Shown here: positions 1 through 8,764 of the stretch, in pieces
How positions within the stretch are numbered: the first letter of the stretch is position 1
Layout: the number at the start of each line of letters is the position of its first letter
Assembly (NCBI GenBank): GCA_009801015.1
Contig: VHZZ01005989.1
Location: 38,715 to 65,516 of the forward strand
Direction: 5' to 3'
Source of the DNA: Silene noctiflora
Taxonomy: Eukaryota > Streptophyta > Magnoliopsida > Caryophyllales > Caryophyllaceae
DNA: 26,802 bases
Made by a program: the position numbers and the translations under genes
The notes under the pieces: model-generated
The model's input: the letters and a program-made list of their open reading frames with translations, nothing else
The model's database searches: none
Told to the model about the DNA's origin: nothing

Positions 1-150
1 ACATTTAAGACGGACTTTATTATTATTAATATAAACATTACACCCCAATATATATATATTTTTACCCAAAAATAGGATTTGAATATATTTTGCTTAAATT
101 AAATTATTAAATTATTTTTAAGGCCGTAAATAAAAATTGCGGGTGTTACA
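1..150 (+). mobile_element. 3' end of a Ty3/Gypsy LTR, entering from outside the window
   Basis: The AT-rich stretch ends in GGGTGTTACA, the usual terminus of a plant Gypsy LTR read on the plus strand (LTRs run TG...CA, here with the common TGTAAC/GTTACA ends). No primer-binding site follows position 150, so this is a 3' LTR or solo LTR rather than a 5' LTR. The start lies left of the window. The family cannot be set from this fragment. Confidence 0.55.
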
Positions 151-542
151 GAGACTCTCCTCGGAGAAGTATGTCACTATAATATCCCATAAAAGAATTA
201 AAAAACAAACTCATTAGAATAATAAATAAACTTAGAAATAATATAACAAATTCTAAACAAATAACAAGGAGAACAAAAGACCCAAACTGCATAGAAGAAA
301 ATACTCAGATCCGTTAAGAAATCCAAACTATTTAGGGGGTGTTTGGTTAGGGATGTTGGAAGGAAATGGAATAGATTGGGCTGATTCTCGTGTTTGGTTG
401 GAGCATTTTGGAATTGAGTTAGAATCCGGATGAATTTCTAATTCGAATAAAATAAAAAATGCTTACTTTGCCTGGATGGTGTGACTGAGGCTAGGCTGCC
501 TGTCCCAATAGTCATAGCTCTCTTACAGATTGATTTATTTTT
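151..542. other. Non-coding spacer with a possible MITE terminus
   Basis: No coding region is visible. Near 336-352 the run GGGGGTGTTTGGTTAGG resembles the terminal inverted repeat of plant miniature inverted-repeat DNA transposons. I could not find a matching inverted copy to the right, because the Copia fragment starts about 200 bases on. It may be a truncated MITE end or chance. Confidence 0.25.
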
Positions 543-929
543 TTGGGTCAATCTTCAATCTCTTTGAAAACTAAGAAGGAGCAGACAGTGCCTCGCCTGT
601 CTCGTTCGTGTGTTGAGGCTAAATACCACTCTTTGGCTGCTATTACTTTTGAACTTAAATGGCTCAACGATCTTCTTTTGTGTTTGGGTATTAATCAACC
701 TAAGGTTGCTTATATTCATTGCGATAGCCAGTGTGCTCTATATCTTACGCAAAATCCAGTCTTTTATAAACGTGAAAAAAATATTGAGATCGACTGCCAT
801 TTTGTGCATGATGCTATTTAGGATAATCTTGTTGCACCATCCTATGTTTCTACTAATGATTACCTGGCGGATATTCTTATGAAGGCCTTAAGTGTTTCTC
901 AGTTCAGTGTTGTTTTAAACTAGTTGGGC
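543..929 (+). pseudogene. Ty1/Copia pol, RNase H C-terminal fragment
   Basis: The frame opens with the strand leading into the RNase H core (residues GQSSISLKTKKEQT), then SVEAKY-type and HCDSQCAL motifs and the FVHDAI block, which together mark the C-terminal half of a Copia RNase H. A stop at about 819-821 interrupts it. The same frame then continues through a DYLADILMKAL block and ends at about 929, as Copia polyproteins do shortly before the polypurine tract. Everything upstream (gag, protease, integrase, reverse transcriptase) is missing, so this is a 5'-truncated dead copy. Codons are AT-rich, like the flanks. Confidence 0.85.
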
Positions 930-967
930 ATGGGCATCGCAAATTTGCATGCTCCCACTTGAGGGGT

Positions 968-1095
968 TGTTAATATTATATTTATGTGATATTTATTGAT
1001 ATATTCTAGCATATATGTAATGCCCTTATTGAAAACTATATATACTCTTGATATGATTATCAATAGAAGCATGCTATTTACAACCTAATAGTACA
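968..1095 (+). mobile_element. Short Copia 3' LTR
   Basis: The purine run GAGGGG at 961-966 is the probable polypurine tract. The LTR opens at TGTTAATATT just after it. A TATA-like CTATATATACTC lies at about 1037-1048. The right end is uncertain: candidates are ...TTTACA at 1082 or ...AGTACA at 1095. A short LTR of 115-130 bp fits small-LTR Copia lineages. The 5' end of the element is lost, so no target duplication can be tested. Confidence 0.55.
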
Positions 1096-1676
1096 ACGTC
1101 TATTCTAATTATTTATATCGTTTTTTTTTTATTATTTGTGATGATATTTTAATCGAAAGACGAAACGAGTATACCATTCCTCCATCTTGATGGAGTCGAT
1201 AATCCCTTAGCTTAAAATTATATACCCTCTCTATTTTGAATGTAAACTTTGATTAGAAATTATTCTAAAGGGTTATTGAATGCGAGTACTCTGAAATATG
1301 GGTTCCCTTCTCAAATTACTATAACCTATTAATTAACTACGATTACTAGCAACTATTGTACAATTCCCCTCATATTAGAATAAGTAGAAGGGCAACCGGA
1401 TTAACAAGTTGTCTTTATTTTAAACACACGTTTTAACCAATTTCCTTCTACCTACTTTACCTTTACTTTCCTCCGTCTCTCTTTCTTTTACCTTATCTTC
1501 ATCCTCTTCATATTCCAGATTAATTCATTCACCACCATTCATCTCCTTTTTCATTTCTTACTAAATTGATGCCATCACTGATCCTTCTTCATAAACCCTA
1601 ATTTCAATGCCGCTCCTATTTGTTCATTGAAGGTGGATTAATTTCAACTCGTTATTTGCCCTAATTTGAATTTACA
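1096..1676 (+). promoter_or_regulatory. Non-coding upstream region and probable 5' leader of the PB1-like gene
   Basis: No open frame of note. From about 1435 the plus strand is rich in CT runs, and AAACCCTAA (telo-box-like) occurs near 1594. Both are common in plant 5' leaders and promoters. The first ATG in a good frame downstream is at 1677. Promoter assignment is inference from position and composition. Confidence 0.35.
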
Positions 1677-2734
1677 ATGACACAGGTAATTCGATTGTAC
1701 CCTTTTTCTTCTATGCTTGATTTCTATTTATCATTTGTGTTCGCTTTAATTATTTGTTGTAGTTATTCATTTAAAACAAATTTTTTGATTTATTATTCAA
1801 ATATTGTTGATTAATTAGGAAAATCCATGGGACACTGTGACATTGAAATTATGGCAAGGTAGCTATTTTAAAAGGAGTGATAATGGTCTCTGGTCTTTAT
1901 GGGTAATACATTTAGGACTGTTGGCATTGACCCAGATAAAATGTGTTGGTTTACAGTAGTTGACGAAGCTGAAAAATGTGGGTTTAAGAGGGATGTGGAT
2001 GCTATATTTTTCATGAGCCCTAGTGATGGATTGGAAAGGGCTCATGATGACATTCATGCTCATGTTATTTATAAGAAGGCGCTTGATGAGAGAGTTGGTG
2101 AGTGCTATATTGTACCTGGGTGTTATGTTTCCCAGTTATTGCAGTTGATAGAGAGTGGGGATGGTCTTAATTTAATGAAGATACCATCTAAAATGATTCC
2201 TAGAAGAAATGGAAGTACTAGTGTAAAGGGACCACTTTTGTCTTCACCCACAATTGAAACCCCAGTTTTATCTAACACAAAAAGCATAAATACTAGTCAA
2301 CCAAACAATAATAAAAGCACAACTTCATCACAACCAAGTACTAAAGAAACCACAATTACATCAGAACCAAGCACTAAGAAAACCACAAATACATCAAAAC
2401 CAAGCAGCAACAAAAGCGCAACCACATTAAAACCCCAAAAAACAGTTTGTAAGACCACTAAAAAAGCATCTCAAAAATCCCAAACTGTTTTAAGAACCTC
2501 ACCCAGACTAATCCCAGACATCATTCTGCACAGCTCAAAACCATCATCTTCCCCAAACATCATTGTGCATAGCTCAAAACAACCATCTTCCCCAGATATC
2601 ATTATGCAGACTGACATTCCTGAATCCTTATTTATATAAATCCAAACTGATTTTGTTGAACCCTCATATAATTTCAATGATCTGACCATAGCAGATCTGT
2701 TTAATGAGTATGAGGAAAATGCTGATTTAGCTGG
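1677..2734 (+). pseudogene. PB1-like domain protein (Mutator-transposase-associated type), interrupted by an LTR
   Basis: A three-codon first exon (ATG ACA CAG, 1677-1685) is followed by GT at 1686 and AG at 1817-1818. Exon 2 then reads ENPWDTVTLKLWQGSYFKR, the start of the PB1-like domain found at the N-terminus of plant MuDR-type transposases and their host relatives. A one-base shift near 1893-1899 moves the frame. From 1899 it continues through GIDPDKMCWF, a basic Ser/Thr/Lys-rich low-complexity linker (about residues 100-190) and a threefold SS(K)P.S-type repeat near its end. A TAA at 2637-2639 breaks the frame, which resumes for about 31 acidic codons up to the LTR at 2735. No zinc-finger or transposase core is visible. 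It could be a MULE remnant or a host gene; the family call is good, the function is not known. Confidence 0.65.
2730..2734. repeat. Candidate target-site duplication GCTGG left of LTR A1
   Basis: Five bases before the LTR terminus TGTAACACCC. The only nearby partner is ACTGG at 4085-4089 (4 of 5), directly after the other end of this LTR. If genuine, A1 is a solo LTR; see the separate finding on this junction. Confidence 0.4.
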
Positions 2735-3198
2735 TGTAACACCCCCATACACCAAGGTACATTAACAAGGACTACCCCAATGTATAAAGGTTCTACCATC
2801 TCGGTTTCCCGAGGTAGTATGCATCATAGTTACCATAATGAAACAAGTTTAATAAACAACATTAATGTAAACGGACATACAAGTCTCAAAAGAAATAAAA
2901 GTCTCAAAACTCTAAAGTGTACAACACAACCATAATGTGATTGTATCAAAACTCAGCGGAAGCTAGACTACAGAACAAGTGGTGACTCTGCCCCGTCCAT
3001 GTCCTGGAAGCCACATCAACATCCATTACTTGCTAAGCCAACTGTTCACCATCCCCGAATGGATCACCACAGTTTTGAAAACAAAAATGAGGTCAGTCAA
3101 CTGCATAACCAATACAACAATCATAATAATGTAGTCGTTACATATCCAAATCAAACTGTAGCAACCATCCTCAAAACTCCATAGTAACCAGTAACCAA

Positions 3199-3308
3199 CT
3201 ACACACCAAGGTGTGTAGCACTGCCAGATTACCCATCAGAACAGGTAATCCACACCGCTAGTGGGGACCGCAGTCGTACCACAAAATCCCCGCTCATCGC
3301 AACGAGCG
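3199..3308 (-). other. Hairpin series in transcribed part of LTR A1
   Basis: Three nested-arm structures in a row: CTACACACC-AA-GGTGTGTAG (3199-3218, perfect), an imperfect GATTACC...GGTAATC hairpin (about 3227-3250), and CGCTC-atcgcaa-CGAGCG (3291-3308). The same series is found in LTR A2 (18625 on) and solo LTR C (14513 on), and in weaker form in B1 and B2. By position relative to the TATA box it would be in R or U5 RNA. A role in packaging, dimerisation or translation is inference. Confidence 0.6.
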
Positions 3309-3852
3309 AACCCAGATCATTAATGTGCACATCTCTCTTGTGAGAGAGTCATAAGAGGCGAACATAAAGTTTGAACCATCACCCGAAAATGGCTCCACAA
3401 CAACATCCAATAACCAAACAAAATAATCTCAATAACAACAATAAACCGTCACAATACATCTTATACCAATGACGCAATCAAGTTAGTAAGGAAACCCTAC
3501 CTGATTACAAATCCAAGCAACAACACAACAAGCAAGCTAGAAAGCCTCCTCTACGAAGTCCTCACCTATTTTGATATCAATCAATCAATACCATATCATA
3601 CAATACATGGTATCCACCCTAAAACCCCCAAATAACCCACTTAAGGTTTGCCTAATTTTAACAAAACAACAAATTACTAAGGTAGAAGACTTACCCAACA
3701 ATTAACAAAAGCTAAGATGCGAAAACCGCCAAAAACGATGAACCCTAGCCTTGTAATGATTAATATATCAAGAGAAGCAATGAACGTCATTGTCTCTTTT
3801 TTGAAAAAGTGTTTTAAGCAAATTATAAAATGATTAAGTAGATAAAATTTGA

Positions 3853-3860
3853 TTTATATG
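3853..3860 (-). promoter_or_regulatory. TATA box of LTR A1
   Basis: The minus strand reads CATATAAA here, about 50 bases downstream (in sense) of the palindrome array. The same sequence is kept in LTR A2 at 19283-19290. The start site would be expected near 3825. Confidence 0.6.
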
Positions 3861-3912
3861 TTTCCCGTGTTACCTAAATCAAACCGCGGAAAATAACGTA
3901 AACGGACTGGAA

Positions 3913-4054
3913 ACTCGGTCGAGTACGCAACACTCGACCGAGTATACCACACTCGATCGAGTAATCGCACACTCGGTCGAGTACCCCCAAGTCAGAAGGC
4001 TGACAGAAACCACCATACCAGTTACTCGGTCGAGTACACCGTACTCGGCCGAGT
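3913..4054 (-). repeat. ACTCGNNCGAGT array, U3 of LTR A1
   Basis: Units start at 3913, 3932, 3951, 3971, then 4024 and 4043: spacings 19, 19, 20, 53, 19. Central dinucleotides are GT, AC, AT, GT, GT, GC; every unit is an inverted repeat of ACTCG. In the 53-bp gap CAGAAG lies 22 bp after the preceding unit start. The array is just upstream of the TATA box in the sense direction. Confidence 0.9.
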
Positions 4055-4117
4055 AATTTAAGATCATACATCCGATGTATTACAACTGGTTTAAGTGATA
4101 ATGACTTAAGTGAGTAA

Positions 4118-6019
4118 CCTAAGATCATAAATCCCATGTTGCTTCTTCGACATTGTGATTGGTCCACAACACCTTTAGTAACACCGTCTCACCATTCCTT
4201 GTCTTGTGCACCTTGCGATCCAAGATATCTTTTCGCACTTCCACATAGGTCAAAACCTCATCCAACTCGATGTTCTCAACTTCTAGTACATGAGATGGGC
4301 CACTCACATACTTTCGGATTTGCGACACATGAAAAAAATTATGTACTCGGTCTAAAGCAGGTGGCAAAGTCAGTCGATAAGCCACCTCACCAATCCGAAC
4401 CAAAATCTCATAGGGTCCTATAAACTTCTAGCTCAACTTCCCCTTTTGCCAAAACGCATCACTCCACGCATAAGTGACACTTTCAAAAGGACCTTGTCAC
4501 CCACCTGAAACTCGATGTCCCTGCGATGCAAATCGCCATAGCTCTTATGCAGATCCTGAGCTGCTTTCATCTTCTGTCTGATCAACTGCACCTGTTCAAT
4601 CATATCCTGCATCATTTGTGGTCCTAAAACCACAAACTCTACACTATAATCCCAATATATAGGACTCCTAAACCTCCTCCCATACAAAGCCTCGAATGGT
4701 GTCATCCCAATACTCGTGTGAAAGCCGTTGTTGTATGAGAACTCAATCAAATCCAGCCTATCTTCCCAACTGCCACCGAACTCTATCACACAAGCCCTCA
4801 ACATATCCTCTAAAGTATTGATGGTCCTCTCAATATGTCCATCTGTCGCAGGATGAAATGCCGTACTCATATTTAAGGTAGTTCCCATCAATTCCTGCAA
4901 CTCTTGCCAAAACCTGGAGATAAACCTCGCATCTCTATCTGACACAATGTCTTTCGGTAACCCATGCAATCTCACCACATTCTTCCTGTACCCACTAGCC
5001 AACTGCATCTTACTCCATGTATCCTTCATAGAAATAAAATGAGTTGACTTTGTCAGTCGATCCACTATCACCCAAATCATGTTGTTACCTTGCTGAGTCC
5101 TCGGTAACCCCACAATAAAGTCCATAGAACTAGACTTTCATTTCCCCTCAAGTACCTCAAGAGACTGAATCTTACCTTGCGGTCTTCGCTGTTCCCCCTT
5201 GACCCTTTGGTAAGTCAATCATCTAGCCACGAACTCAGCTATCTCCCTCTTCATTCTAGTCCACCAAAACGACTTCTTAAGATCTTTATAGAGCTTGTCA
5301 CCTCCTGGATGCACTAAGTATGGAGTGCAATGATCCTCTTTCATAATCATCTTCCTCAACTCAAAATCATTAGGCACGCACCACCTCCCATCGAACAGAA
5401 CACTCTCATATGCATGAATAGAGAACCTCGAAACCGTCCCCTTTTCCACCCCAGCTCTCTACTCCTGAATCTTAGGATCAAAGGCTTGCTTATTCTTGAT
5501 CTCATGATAGAGCTTAGGCATAACTGTCAAATCTCCAATAGCATCTCCTTTCCGAATCATATGGATCCCCATCTTAGTCACCTCATCCTTAAGCTTCATT
5601 ACTAACAAGGCATTGCATAAGGAATGCACAATTTTCCTACCCAAGGCGTCAGCAACCACATTAGCCTTCCCTTCATGGTAGATAATCTCCATGTCATAGT
5701 CACCTATAAGCTTCATCCACCTCCTCTGACGCATATTCAGCTCCTTCTGGGTATAGATGTACTTCAAACTCTTGTGATCTGAAAACACCTTAATGGTTGT
5801 CCCATATAGATAATGCCTCCAAATATTTAGAGCAAATATAACTACACCCAACTCCAAATCGTGAGTAGGGTAAATCTCCTCATAAGACTTCAATTGCCTC
5901 AAAGAATAGGCAATGACCTTCCCATTCTGCATCAAACCACAACCCATGCCATTCTTTGAAGCATCGGTATATACCTCAAAGTTCTCACTTACCTCTGGCA
6001 AAGCTAAGACAGGAGCTGT
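4118..6019 (-). pseudogene. pol: Tekay-type pol: RNase H, integrase, chromodomain (element A)
   Basis: Read on the minus strand from 6019. RNase H (about 6010-5620) keeps VYTDAS, FSDHKSLKYI and VVADALGRK with its acidic residues. A TAG at 5461-5459 and the integrase zinc-binding domain follow (HPGGDKLYKDL present; the first Cys codon is now TGA at about 5219 and the second Cys is Tyr). Another TGA lies about four codons before the integrase core. The core (5125-4433) keeps the DD-E residues in MDFIVGL, VSDRDARF and GHIERT. A one-base shift at about 4441 separates it from the C-terminal part, where a chromodomain reads ILDRKVHKTRNG to NHNVEEATWDL (4403-4125). The chromodomain marks a chromovirus, and the sequence style fits Tekay/Del. 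The frame ends abruptly at 4125 without the usual tail or polypurine tract. The upstream half of pol resumes at 15375 beyond solo LTR C, exactly in register. Confidence 0.9.
6015..6019. repeat. Target-site duplication of solo LTR C (left), GCTGT
   Basis: Matches GCCGT at 15370-15374 in 4 of 5 bases. Removing 6020-15374 rejoins the pol frame between the end of the reverse-transcriptase/RNase H linker and the start of RNase H, which confirms the insertion point. Confidence 0.8.
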
Positions 6020-6437
6020 TGTAACACACTAATCTCCCAAGAAGCCTTAACAAGACCGTCCCTATAAGATAAGGGCACTATCATCTCGGTTGCCCGAGGT
6101 AAGTATATCAAATAGACCATCAAAGAGCATTTATTAAATACTTTACATCTTACAGCGGAACAAAAGATACAACATAGCTATACAAAGTAAGAAAAGTACA
6201 ACTGGTGACACTACTACTGCCTAACGATCAACTCTATGTCATACGACCTTCCAACCCCGCAGCTACACCAAGAAAACATCCATACTAAACCTAAAAGTCA
6301 CACTTCTCACCATCCCCGAATGGATCACCACATTTTCAAAACAATAAACGGGGTCACTCAACTGAATAATCGACACAAGCTATAGGTAACCATACAAGAT
6401 AAATAATAACAATCAAACGATCCTCCAAATCCAAGTA

Positions 6438-6442
6438 TAATC
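6438..6442. repeat. Target-site duplication of element D (left), TAATC
   Basis: Perfect 5-bp match to 14499-14503. Joining the flanks restores the LTR C sequence by comparison with 18600-18625. Confidence 0.92.
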
Positions 6443-7054
6443 TGGACTATAATTATAGAGAACAGTTAAACTGAATTATCCTAACCCAGGATTTAATCTC
6501 AAAAAAATTAGAAAACAAGTTTTAATGGAATGACTCTGCAGGATGTCTTAAAAATAGTAACTTTTTTTTTAAAAATATTGAAATTTTGCAGTAAATTAGT
6601 TGATTATATCTACTAACCCTGTGCAAAATTTGGGGATTTAATTTTGAGTTTTTGGTATTTTAATAATTGCTGCAAGTTGATGTAATTAACTGAAATTCTG
6701 ACAATCACTCTGACAAGCTCTTAATGAAACTAAAACTTGATAGAAACCTTAATCAAAGCACTAAGACAATGATCAAGGGTGTAAAATTAAGACCCATAAC
6801 ACAGAAAAGATCCTAATCATACTGATCAGGCACTAAGCAAAGATCAAGACTTCAGTACACAACCAAGAGTTTTTTATTTTCTGAAAATGTTCAAGAAAAT
6901 GCAATAATTTTGGTTAATCAAGTTTGGCTTCTTCCATTGATATTCAGGCCTTTAAATAGGCAATTACAAACGTAGAGAAATTATTTCTGTGGCATAGAAC
7001 AGATCTCAACTAACCACATTATAACAAAGTTCATAAAGACACAACAGGACAAGA

Positions 7055-7059
7055 GGAAA
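7055..7059. repeat. Target-site duplication of solo LTR E (left), GGAAA
   Basis: Matches GGAGA at 8585-8589 (4 of 5). The other LTR of D shows the empty site at about 14012-14022. Confidence 0.8.
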
Positions 7060-7377
7060 TGATGTGACTTGTTTCTACGCACATTTAGTCCCCTAACTAA
7101 CCTCGTTCCTTACACTTTTATGTATGCATTAGGGTCGTTTATTATCTTTAGTTACCTATTTTCTATTCTATGAGATTTTGGTGTTCTTGGTAGGAGAAGA
7201 GTGTCGACCTTGCACTTACGGACCAATTAGGGAGCTAAATGGATTGCATTTAACGACCAAGCAAGAAGGAGGGATCAAGACTAAAGGCCATAGTTGATAT
7301 GTGAAGTATTCGGGCAATGATGGAGAGCCCCCACGAGTTTTGGGGCAGCAAAGGAAATAGGTGGACACTGGTGGAGA

Positions 7378-7498
7378 ACTCGTGCGTGTCCTCCCAGACT
7401 CGTGCGAGTCTGTGTCCAACTCGTACGAGTCCTCCCTGACTCGCACGAGTCGCCTAACAGATTACACTACTCGTTTAAACTCAAGGACTCTCACGAGT
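7378..7498 (+). repeat. ACTCGNNCGAGT array, U3 of solo LTR E
   Basis: Units start at 7378, 7398, 7419, 7439 (spacings 20, 21, 20), with a further degenerate unit at 7487. Central dinucleotides are TG, TG, TA, CA, unlike the GT/AT/AC of the Tekay LTRs. It lies about 130-200 bp upstream of the TATA box. Confidence 0.88.
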
Positions 7499-7583
7499 CC
7501 TAAAAGATCTAGCATCTCCTTGGACTAGTTTAAGGGGCCTAATTGTCATTTAAGCTATTAGTTTACCCTAATTTTGTACTTAG

Positions 7584-7591
7584 TATAAATA
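7584..7591 (+). promoter_or_regulatory. TATA box of solo LTR E
   Basis: TATAAATA on the plus strand, in an AT-rich run; expected start near 7615. It sets E in the opposite orientation to the Gypsy elements around it. Confidence 0.6.
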
Positions 7592-8111
7592 GCTTATATA
7601 ATTAAAGATTTGGGACACATCCTTAGAGACTATCTCTTAGCTTAGATTAGTTTAATTACACTTTAATCATTTCCTTGTTATTCCAGCAATTCAAGATCTA
7701 GTTTGTAATTGAAGAATTCTTGGGTTTTAGATTGGGGAATTGACAACTCCTCATCATTAATCAAAGCTTTCTTCTATCGTTCTTCCATTCCTTTGTTCAT
7801 CTTAAGTTGGTATAATCCTTTTATTCTTTGCTTAATCACTTATTTACTTCCTTTGTTATTTACTTCATCAACATCATGTTTATGCTTGCTAAGATGTTTG
7901 ACACCCTCTTTGGCATGTTTACCACCATGATGTGTGAGTAGTCCATTAAATAAGGTTAGTGGGGGAGTAGGGGAGTAATCATGGGTTGGATCTATGTATG
8001 ATGAGTTCATATGAATGATTGCTTGTTATGTTCTTCAACTTATGCACATGTTATACTTGATGAAATGCTTGATTGACAACCTAGCATGATTCTCTATCTC
8101 CTTAACAAAAC

Positions 8112-8260
8112 TTGTAAGATATAAACCAACTCGAGTATTGTTAGACCATACATTTGTTAAATGGGTAGAACGAAGTCGTTTTAGGGGTCGTAAGCTATAA
8201 ACCAACTCGACTCCGAGACCTAGGTCTTCCTACGGATTGTAAGATATAAACGAACTCGAT
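8112..8260 (+). repeat. Three direct repeats in LTR E
   Basis: A motif like TGTAAGATATAAACCAACTC occurs at 8112-8135, 8189-8210 (one or two changes) and 8238-8260 (one change), spaced about 76 and 49 bp. It lies downstream of the TATA box, so in transcribed R/U5. Confidence 0.75.
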
Positions 8261-8764
8261 CTTAGCATGACTACAATCATTTACCGTATTCATTACTATG
8301 ATCATACCATGTTTCCTCCTATGAACCCATGACACCCTAGTTCCTTTAATCAATTGTTTACATCCTCACCTTTATTTGCATGCTTTTTTGCTTCCTCTAT
8401 TTACCTTTTTATCATAATAGTGTAGCTTCCAACTCAACTCAAATTTGTTACACTAAGACATAACTAGTTTGCTTTTGATCATAGTTTGACAAAACGCCCT
8501 TTGGGATCGACCTCTACTTGCTACTTGCTAGTTAGTTAGAGTGTAAATATTTTTAGATGGGCCTTGATGACGGGACGCACATCAGGAGACAATAAAGCAA
8601 AAATTACAAAAGCTGATTTTGGGGAGTTGTTACTTCCTTACATAATACCTAGAGCCAATACAAAATGGTCCTTGTTGGGTTTTTGATCCGAATCACATGA
8701 GCCTTCTAAACTGTTGATCATTAACTTGCCCTACTGCCTGGCTTAAGTCTAACTGAAATACTGT

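Larger units (their letters stand above)
2735..4084 (-). mobile_element. LTR A1, Tekay/Del-type chromovirus
   Basis: On the plus strand it runs from TGTAACACCC to ...GTATTACA. The sense strand is minus. It aligns throughout with 18163-19388 (same family, roughly one difference in ten by eye). In sense order: U3 with six ACTCGNNCGAGT units (4054-3913), TATA box CATATAAA at 3860-3853, then a transcribed R/U5 region with several hairpins (3308-3199) and the conserved block around 3048-3100. It is either the 3' LTR of the element whose pol starts at about 4118, or a solo LTR of the same family. No polypurine tract lies beside it at 4085-4115. Confidence 0.8.
7060..8584 (+). mobile_element. Solo LTR E (Athila/Tat-like), inserted in LTR of D
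   Basis: Runs TGATGTGACTT ... GCACATCA, with terminal inverted repeats TGATGTG/CACATCA, 1525 bp. TATAAATA at 7584-7591 on the plus strand sets the sense, and a GGGATCGACC motif near the 3' end (about 8503-8512) resembles the U5 end of Athila/Tat LTRs. It has no coding capacity; small open frames inside it show no known domain. U3 carries a four-unit palindrome array at 7378-7450. A motif repeated three times lies at 8112-8260. The lineage call is moderate; the insertion itself is certain from the empty site in the sister LTR. Confidence 0.85.

Noticed and set aside
3874..4167. Open frames across the palindrome arrays (also near 15056, 17459, 20727 and 24487)
   Set aside because: They read as YS-E and RPS repeats only because the ACTCGNNCGAGT units stay open in several frames and on both strands; no domain or start context supports coding.
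7216..7930. Small open frames inside LTR E
   Set aside because: Short, without known domains, on either strand, and inside a defined solo LTR.
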